Source: JBBCJT01 sp037190665
GTDB lineage: Bacteria > Pseudomonadota > Alphaproteobacteria > Acetobacterales > Acetobacteraceae
DNA: 30,354 nt
Reading direction: 5' to 3'
Assembly: GCA_037190665.1 (NCBI GenBank)
Contig: JBBCJT010000047.1
Location: 1-30,354 of the forward strand
Part shown: piece by piece, positions 25,188 through 30,354 of the stretch
How positions within the stretch are numbered: the stretch's first letter is position 1
Layout: each line of letters begins with the position of its first letter
The notes under the pieces: generated by a model
Seen by the model: only the letters and a program-made list of their open reading frames with translations
Told to the model about the DNA's origin: nothing
Databases searched by the model: none
Translations under genes and position numbers: made by a program

Positions 25188-25453
25188 GGCTGGTCCGCCT
25201 CGCGGAGACCGCTCGCCCGCGCATCGCCTTCACGATCGACGGCGCGCCCGCCGAGGCGCTCGCCGGCGACACGCTGCTGACCGCGGTGCTCGCCAACGCC
25301 CCGCATCTGCGCGAGAGCGAGTTCGGCGACGGCAAGCGCGCCGGCTTCTGCTGGATGGGCGCGTGCCAGGATTGCTGGATCACGGTCGACGGACGCCGCG
25401 TGCGCGCCTGCTCCACACCCGTCGCCGAGGGCATGCAGGTGCTGCGGCCATGA
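25184..25453 (+). CDS. Small [2Fe-2S] subunit (HcnA/SoxA N-terminal type), module 2
   Basis: This 89-residue Fer2_4-type protein has cluster ligands C56, C61, C64 and C76 (GFCWMGACQDCW, VRACSTPV). The preceding beta-grasp opening is RIAFTIDGAPAEALAGDTLL. The start is GTG at 25184: the resulting N-terminus MRLVRLAETARP fits the family, and no ATG is available in frame. It is the counterpart of the gene at 18818, with similar length and the same cysteine spacing except for one residue in the last gap. Its stop overlaps the ATG of the next subunit. Confidence 0.85.
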   Translation: MRLVRLAETARPRIAFTIDGAPAEALAGDTLLTAVLANAPHLRESEFGDGKRAGFCWMGACQDCWITVDGRRVRACSTPVAEGMQVLRP

Positions 25454-26787
25454 CCGTCGCCATCGTCGGCGCCGGCCCGGCCGGCACGCGCGCGGCGGAG
25501 GTGCTGGTGCGCGCCGGGCTGCGGCCGGCGGTGATCGACGAGGCGGCCGGCAATGGCGGTCGCATCTACCAGCGCCAGCCCGACGGCTTCGCCCGCGACG
25601 CACGCGCACTCTACGGGTTCGAGGCAGCCAAGGCGGAGGCGGTGCACGCCACCTTCGCCGCGCTCGCCGACCGGATCGACTGGCACCCGCGCACGCTGGT
25701 CTGGGCGATCCGGCCGGACCGGATGCTGACCCTGCGCGACGGCGTGCCGGGCGAGGTGCCTTACCGGCACGCGATCCTCGCCACCGGCGCGATGGACCGC
25801 ATCGTGCCGGAGCCGGGCTGGACGCTGCCCGGCGTGTTCACCCTCGGCGGCGCGCAGATCGCGCTCAAGACGCAGGGCGTGGCGATCGGGCGGCGCGTCG
25901 CCTTCATCGGCACCGGCCCGCTGCTGATCCTTGTCGCCTACCAGTACGCGAAGGCGGGTGCGGAGGTCGTGCTGGTGCTCGACACCGCCCCCTTTGGCGC
26001 GGCGGCGCGGCAGGCGGCCGGGCTTGCGCGTGGCGGCGCCACCTTCGCCAAGGGTCTCTACTACATGGCCGCGCTGCGTCGGCGCGGCGTGCGCGTGATC
26101 CATGGCGGCGCGCCGTTGCGCTTCGAGGGCGAGGGCGCGCTGTCCGGCGTGCGCTGGCGCGATGCGCGCGGCGAGCATCATGTCGCCTGCGACGCCGCCG
26201 GCATCGGCTTCGGGCTGAAGCCGGAAGCGCAGCTCGCCGACCTCGCGGAGGTGCCGTTCGCCTTCGACGCGCAGCAGCGGGTCTGGGTGCCGCAGCGCGA
26301 CGCGGCCGGGCGCACGCCGTGCCCCGGCATCTACCTCGCCGGCGACGGGGCCGCGATCGGCGGGGCGGATGTGGCGGAGCTTGCCGGCGCGCGCGCCGCC
26401 TGGGCCGTCATCGAGGATCGCGGGCTGGCGGTGGACCGCGCCGAGGTCGCGCGGCTCGACCGCGCGCTTGCCCGCCAAGCGCCGTTCCGCGCCGCGCTGG
26501 ACCACGCCTTTCCCTATCCCGGCGCGCTCGCGGCCGCCGCACCGGACGACTGCATCGTCTGTCACTGCGAGGCGATCACGGCCGGCGAACTGCGCGCCGC
26601 CGCGCGTGACGCGCCGGAGGTGAACCGCGGCAAGGCGCTCACCCGCGTCGGCATGGGCCGCTGCCAGGGACGCGTGTGCGGCCCGCCGGCCGCCGAGATC
26701 CTCGCTGCCGAACTCGGCTGCGACATCGCCGATGTCGGGCGGCTGCGCGGCCAGCCGCCGGTCAAGCCGATCCCGGTGATGACATGA
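25450..26787 (+). CDS. FAD/NAD-binding oxidoreductase with C-terminal BFD-like [2Fe-2S] domain (HcnB/OoxA type), module 2
   Basis: This 445-residue counterpart of the gene at 19098 begins with MTVAIVGAGPAGTRAAEVLV and NGGRIYQRQ. AILATGAMDRIVPEPGWTLP follows, then a second nucleotide site (RVAFIGTGPLLILVAYQY) and GIYLAGDGAAIGGADVA near residues 295-312. The C-terminal cluster domain holds C371-x-C373 and C405-x4-C410 (IVCHCEAITAG, GRCQGRVC). The gene overlaps both neighbours by 4 bp, so the three subunits are coupled. Family relatives work in hydrogen cyanide synthase, octopine/nopaline oxidases and D-hydroxyproline dehydrogenase; which substrate applies here is unknown. Confidence 0.9.
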   Translation: MTVAIVGAGPAGTRAAEVLVRAGLRPAVIDEAAGNGGRIYQRQPDGFARDARALYGFEAAKAEAVHATFAALADRIDWHPRTLVWAIRPDRMLTLRDGVPGEVPYRHAILATGAMDRIVPEPGWTLPGVFTLGGAQIALKTQGVAIGRRVAFIGTGPLLILVAYQYAKAGAEVVLVLDTAPFGAAARQAAGLARGGATFAKGLYYMAALRRRGVRVIHGGAPLRFEGEGALSGVRWRDARGEHHVACDAAGIGFGLKPEAQLADLAEVPFAFDAQQRVWVPQRDAAGRTPCPGIYLAGDGAAIGGADVAELAGARAAWAVIEDRGLAVDRAEVARLDRALARQAPFRAALDHAFPYPGALAAAAPDDCIVCHCEAITAGELRAAARDAPEVNRGKALTRVGMGRCQGRVCGPPAAEILAAELGCDIADVGRLRGQPPVKPIPVMT

Positions 26788-27905
26788 CGACCGAAGCCGA
26801 TGTGCTGATCGTCGGCGGCGGCGGGGCGGGATGTTCCGCTGCGCTGCATCTCGCGCTGCGCGGCGCGCGCGTGGTGCTGCTGGAACGCGGCCTCGTCGGC
26901 GGGCACGCGAGCGGGGTGAACTACGGCGGCGTGCGCATGAACGGCCGCCACCCGGCGGAACTGCCGGTCGCCCGCAAGTCGCGCGAGATCTGGGGGCGGC
27001 TGCCGTCGCTGATCGGCACCGATTGCGAGTTCGAGGTCACCGGCCATCTCAAGCTTGCCCGCAACGCGGAGGAGGAGGCGGACCTCGTCGCCTACATGGA
27101 CGTCGCGCGCGATGCCGGCCTGCCGCTGCAGATGATTGGCCGCAACGCCATCCACGCGACCTATCCCTGGCTCGGCCCGTCGGTGGTGGCGGGCGCGCTG
27201 TCGCCGGAGGACGGCGCCGCCAATCCACGGTTGCTGTCCCCCGCGCTCGCGCGCGCCGCGCGGGCAGCCGGGGCCGACCTGCACGAGGGCGTGGAGGCGA
27301 CGGAGTTCGCGCATGACGGGGCGGCCTTCTGCGTCCGCGCCGGCGGGGCGGCGTTCCGCGCGCCGGTGCTGCTGAACTGCGGCGGCTACTGGGGCGGCAA
27401 GGTCGCCGCCGCGTTCGGCGAGGCCGTGCCGATCTCGGCGATGAGCCCGAACCTGATGGTCAGCGAGCCGGTCCGTTACTTCATCGAGCCCAACATGGGC
27501 GTGGTGGGCGGCAACACCTATGTGCGCCAGATCCGCCGCGGCAACATCATCTTCGGCGGCGGGCGTGGCGAGAACGATCCCGACCAACTGCGCAGCCGGC
27601 CGCTGCCGGAACCGACGCTGGCCGCGATGCGGCTGGCGGTGGAACTGGTGCCCGCGCTCGCCGGGATCAACGTGATCCGGAGCTGGACCGGCATCGAGGG
27701 CGAGATGCCGGACCATATCCCGGTGATCGGGCCGTCGCGCACCACGCCGGGCCTGTTCCACGCCTTCGGGTTTTCCGGCCACGGCTTCCAGCTCGGCCCG
27801 GCGATCGGCGCCATCCTGTCGGAGCTGGTGCTGGACGGACGGACCGACGTGCCGCTCGACCCGTTCCGCATCGATCGGTTCGGGGTTGGCACAGACGGGC
27901 AATGA
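26784..27905 (+). CDS. DAO-family FAD subunit (HcnC/OoxB type), module 2
   Basis: This 373-residue flavoprotein has the FAD motif DVLIVGGGGAGCSAALHLAL, then GHASGVNYGGVRMNGRHP, NIIFGGGRGENDPD, VIRSWTGIEGEMPDHIPVIG and FGFSGHGFQLGPAIG. It is a clear paralogue of the protein at 20440. It follows the FAD/BFD subunit with an ATGA-type overlap and precedes the ABC binding-protein gene by 42 bp. The order enzyme subunits, binding protein, permease argues that the enzyme oxidises what the transporter brings in. Confidence 0.9.
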   Translation: MTTEADVLIVGGGGAGCSAALHLALRGARVVLLERGLVGGHASGVNYGGVRMNGRHPAELPVARKSREIWGRLPSLIGTDCEFEVTGHLKLARNAEEEADLVAYMDVARDAGLPLQMIGRNAIHATYPWLGPSVVAGALSPEDGAANPRLLSPALARAARAAGADLHEGVEATEFAHDGAAFCVRAGGAAFRAPVLLNCGGYWGGKVAAAFGEAVPISAMSPNLMVSEPVRYFIEPNMGVVGGNTYVRQIRRGNIIFGGGRGENDPDQLRSRPLPEPTLAAMRLAVELVPALAGINVIRSWTGIEGEMPDHIPVIGPSRTTPGLFHAFGFSGHGFQLGPAIGAILSELVLDGRTDVPLDPFRIDRFGVGTDGQ

Positions 27906-27947
27906 CGGGCAGGATCGGCCCAATACGTCACAAGGGGGAGACGAGCG

Positions 27948-29507
27948 ATGCGATTGAAGGCAGCACTGCTGGCGGCCGCTTTCGCCCTGGCGCCGCTGGC
28001 GATGTCGGCGCCGGCCATGGCGCAGCCGAAGACGGCGCTGAGCGTCGGCATCGCCGCGCAGGATATCGGGCGGCTCGATCCGCATTTCGCGGTCACCACG
28101 ATCGATCGCGTCGTGGTGGCCTGGATGTACAACGGGCTGGTCCGCTTCAAGCCCGGCAGCATCAATCCGGCCGAGATCGAACCCGATCTGGCCGAGCGCT
28201 GGGAGAGCAGCGCCGACGGCAAGACCTGGACCTTCCATCTGCGCCGTGGCGTGAAGTGGCACGGCGATTTCGGCGAGGTCACGGCCGATGACGTGGTGTT
28301 CAGCCTGAAGAAGGCCGCGCAGCCGAGCACGTCCGCCTTCTCCGCCGATTTCCGCGCCTTCGAGACGGTCGAGGCGGTCGATCCCTACACGGTGCGGATC
28401 GTGCTGAAGGAGAACGTGCCGAGCCTGCTGGGCCTCGTCACCAACTACTCCGGCGGCTTCATCATCTCGAAGAAGGCGTATGAGGCGCGGGGCGACAGTT
28501 TCGTCCGCAACCCGATCGGGTCGGGCCCGTTCGCCTTCGGCTCGGTCACGCCGAACCAGTCGCTCGAGCTGGTCGCGCATGAGGGGGATTTCCGCGGCGC
28601 GCCGCAGATCAAGAAGATCTCCTACCGCTTCATCCCGTCGGATGCCTCGCGCGACCTCGCCTACCAGAACGGCGAGCTCGACCTGAACTATGGCCGCGCC
28701 GACCAGACCTGGGTGAACCGCACGCGGCAGGTGCCGAACACGGTGGTGGACGTGTTCGAGCCGGGCGAACTGGCGACGATCAGCTTCAACACGCTGCAGA
28801 AGCCGTTCGACGACATTCGCGTCCGCCGCGCCGTCTCGATGGCGATCAACCGGCCGGAGCTGGTGCGCTGGCGCGGCGCGGATGTGAGTCGCGAGGGCCA
28901 GTCGCTGGTGCCGCGCGGCTATCTCGGCTTCACCGCCGACAACGGCCTGCTGCCGAACGACGTGAACGGGGCGAAGGCGCTGCTGGCCGAGGCCGGATAT
29001 CCGAACGGCCTGACCATCAAGATGATCCACACCCAGCTGCCGGAGATGCTGAGCGCGATCCAGGTCGTGCAGGCGCAGCTCCGCCGGGCGGGCATCAACC
29101 TCGACCTGCAGGTGGTGGAGCACGCGACCTTCCACCAGCAGATCCGCCAGGACCTGTCGCCGATGGTCTACTACGCGGCGGCGCGCTTCCCGGTGGCCGA
29201 CATCTACCTGACGCAGTTCTGGCACTCGCGCTCGGCGGTGAAGACCGGCGCGAGCCCGGTGACGAACTTCAGCCACTGCAGCGTCGCCGACGCCGAGATC
29301 GACGCCGCGCGCGTCGAGACCGACAAGGACAAGCAGCTCGCCCTGTGGGCGACCGCGCAGCGCAAGCTCATCGAGAATGCCTGCGGCGTGCCGCTGATCG
29401 AGACGCTGCTGGTCTTCGCCCGGCGCAGCAATCTCGACTATGGCTACGAGCTGAAGGGGTCGATGTCGCTCGGCCCGCTGATCACGGAACAGACCCGATT
29501 CCGCTGA
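27948..29507 (+). CDS. ABC transporter substrate-binding protein, family 5 (DppA/OppA type), copy 2
   Basis: This 519-residue periplasmic binding protein has a signal peptide (MRLKAALLAAAFALAPLAMS, then APAMA) and a GGGGGAGA ribosome site before the ATG. Family 5 landmarks are YNGLVRFKPGSINPAEIEPD, GKTWTFHLRRGVKWHGDF, ADDVVFSLKKAAQP, RNPIGSGPFAFG, FEPGELATISFNTLQKPFDD and RVRRAVSMAINRPE. It is a full-length paralogue of the protein at 16136. It is followed 25 bp later by a DppB-type permease, so this copy belongs to a standard transporter operon. Confidence 0.94.
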   Translation: MRLKAALLAAAFALAPLAMSAPAMAQPKTALSVGIAAQDIGRLDPHFAVTTIDRVVVAWMYNGLVRFKPGSINPAEIEPDLAERWESSADGKTWTFHLRRGVKWHGDFGEVTADDVVFSLKKAAQPSTSAFSADFRAFETVEAVDPYTVRIVLKENVPSLLGLVTNYSGGFIISKKAYEARGDSFVRNPIGSGPFAFGSVTPNQSLELVAHEGDFRGAPQIKKISYRFIPSDASRDLAYQNGELDLNYGRADQTWVNRTRQVPNTVVDVFEPGELATISFNTLQKPFDDIRVRRAVSMAINRPELVRWRGADVSREGQSLVPRGYLGFTADNGLLPNDVNGAKALLAEAGYPNGLTIKMIHTQLPEMLSAIQVVQAQLRRAGINLDLQVVEHATFHQQIRQDLSPMVYYAAARFPVADIYLTQFWHSRSAVKTGASPVTNFSHCSVADAEIDAARVETDKDKQLALWATAQRKLIENACGVPLIETLLVFARRSNLDYGYELKGSMSLGPLITEQTRFR

Positions 29508-29532
29508 TCCGCACCCGCGTGGGGGATGGAGC

Positions 29533-30354
29533 ATGATCGGCTTCATCCTCCGCCGCCTGCTCGCGGCGATCCCGACGCTGATCGCCGTGCTGACGGTGGT
29601 GTTCCTGATCGTGCGCGTGATCCCCGGCGATCCCGCGCTGGTGATTCTCGGCGACCAGGCGACGCCGGAAGCCGTCGCAGCGCTGCACACGCGGCTCGGC
29701 ATCGACCGGCCGCTCTGGGAACAGTATTTCTCCTTCCTCGGCCGCTCGCTGTCCGGCGATTTCGGCACCTCGCTGGTCACCAACCGCGCGATCGTGAGCG
29801 AGGTGGCCGCCGTGCTGCCGCACACGCTCGACCTCACCGGTGCCTCGATGGTGATCGGCGTGATCATCGGCGTTCCGCTCGGCATCTGGGCGGCGCTGCA
29901 CCGCAACCGCGCCATCGACATCGCCGCCCGGCTGCTGTCGCTGGTGGGACTGTCCTTCCCGGTCTTCGTCTCCGGCGTCTTCCTGCTGCTCGCCTTCGCG
30001 CTGCACTGGAAGATCTTCCCGGTGATCGGCAACGCGCGGCTGGATGACTTTCCCGACCGCATCCACAAGCTGATCCTGCCCGCGATCACGCTGGGCCTGG
30101 TGATGAGCGCCTATGTCACCCGCGTGACCCGCAGCGCGATGCTGGGCGTGCTGGCGGAGGATTTCATCCGCACCGCCCGCGCTAAGGGCATCCCGTGGCG
30201 GCGCGTGGTGTGGAAGCACGGGCTGCGCAACGCGCTGATCCCGGTCGTCACCGTCGTCGGCCTGTATGTCGGCATCCTGATCGGCAACTCGGTGCTGACG
30301 GAGATCGTGTTCAACCGCCCCGGCCTGGGCAAGATCATCGTCGGCGCGCTGAAC
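29533..30354 (+). CDS. Dipeptide-type ABC transporter permease (DppB family), 3' end outside window
   Basis: The first 274 residues of an inner-membrane permease are visible; the family is usually 310-340 long. The N-terminus MIGFILRRLLAAIPTLIAVL and VVFLIVRVIPGDPALVILG match the DppB first helix and following loop, and LGIDRPLWEQYFSFLG is typical. The cytoplasmic coupling (EAA) loop is FIRTARAKGIPWRRVVWKHG at about residues 210-229, followed by LRNALIPVVTVVGLYVGILIGN. A GGGGGATGGA ribosome site precedes the ATG. The partner permease and ATPase genes are expected to the right of the window. Confidence 0.94.
   Translation, partial: MIGFILRRLLAAIPTLIAVLTVVFLIVRVIPGDPALVILGDQATPEAVAALHTRLGIDRPLWEQYFSFLGRSLSGDFGTSLVTNRAIVSEVAAVLPHTLDLTGASMVIGVIIGVPLGIWAALHRNRAIDIAARLLSLVGLSFPVFVSGVFLLLAFALHWKIFPVIGNARLDDFPDRIHKLILPAITLGLVMSAYVTRVTRSAMLGVLAEDFIRTARAKGIPWRRVVWKHGLRNALIPVVTVVGLYVGILIGNSVLTEIVFNRPGLGKIIVGALN

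Noticed and set aside
26562..30089. An uninterrupted 1,175-codon reading frame on the minus strand opposite module 2
   Set aside because: Its translation is rich in Arg, His, Asp and Gln with no domain motifs, and it lies antisense to four genes with clear family motifs. Long antisense frames are expected in DNA of this GC content.

Overview
The window is very GC-rich (roughly 70% by eye) and densely packed with bacterial genes. ATGA start/stop overlaps and gaps of a few bases are common. Two tripartite-tricarboxylate (Bug/TctC-type) binding proteins, PEP-CTERM proteins, a class III CoA-transferase and many flavin oxidoreductases suggest an alphaproteobacterium, most likely a Roseomonas-like member of the Acetobacteraceae. 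That placement is inference from gene content; no rRNA, tRNA or marker gene is present to settle it.

Left part (1-10 kb). A leftward RND efflux operon (membrane fusion protein, then an AcrB-type pump cut by the window edge) diverges from a rightward pair: an HMG-CoA-lyase-like enzyme and a class III CoA-transferase. This pair converges on a leftward pair, a tandem universal stress protein and a Bug-type binding protein. Next come a leftward MFS transporter and a hexapeptide acyltransferase.

Middle (10-16 kb). Two tandem PEP-CTERM genes are separated by a short degraded copy of the 3' end of a neighbouring octopine/ketopantoate-type dehydrogenase gene. This shows that a unit of about 1.1 kb was duplicated. 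The intact dehydrogenase ends a leftward operon whose earlier genes are a D-lactate-dehydrogenase-type FAD enzyme and a second Bug-type protein. A small ABM-domain monooxygenase is divergent from that operon.

Right part (16-30 kb). The main feature is two versions of a three-subunit flavin/iron-sulfur dehydrogenase. Each has a small [2Fe-2S] protein, a FAD/NAD protein with a C-terminal BFD-like cluster, and a DAO-type FAD subunit, as in HcnABC, opine oxidases and D-hydroxyproline dehydrogenase. Module 1 (17.7-23.2 kb) also has an extra DAO gene, a lone OppD-type ATPase and an SDR dehydrogenase, with a divergent family-5 ABC binding protein. Module 2 (25.2-30.4 kb) continues into a paralogous binding protein and a DppB-type permease that runs off the right edge. 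The two modules are separated by a DUF5329-like secreted protein, a siderophore-interacting protein with a possible Fur box, and a cluster of REP-like palindromes. The simplest reading is import of a peptide-like, opine-like or imino-acid compound followed by its oxidation, in two paralogous versions. The substrate cannot be read from the sequence.
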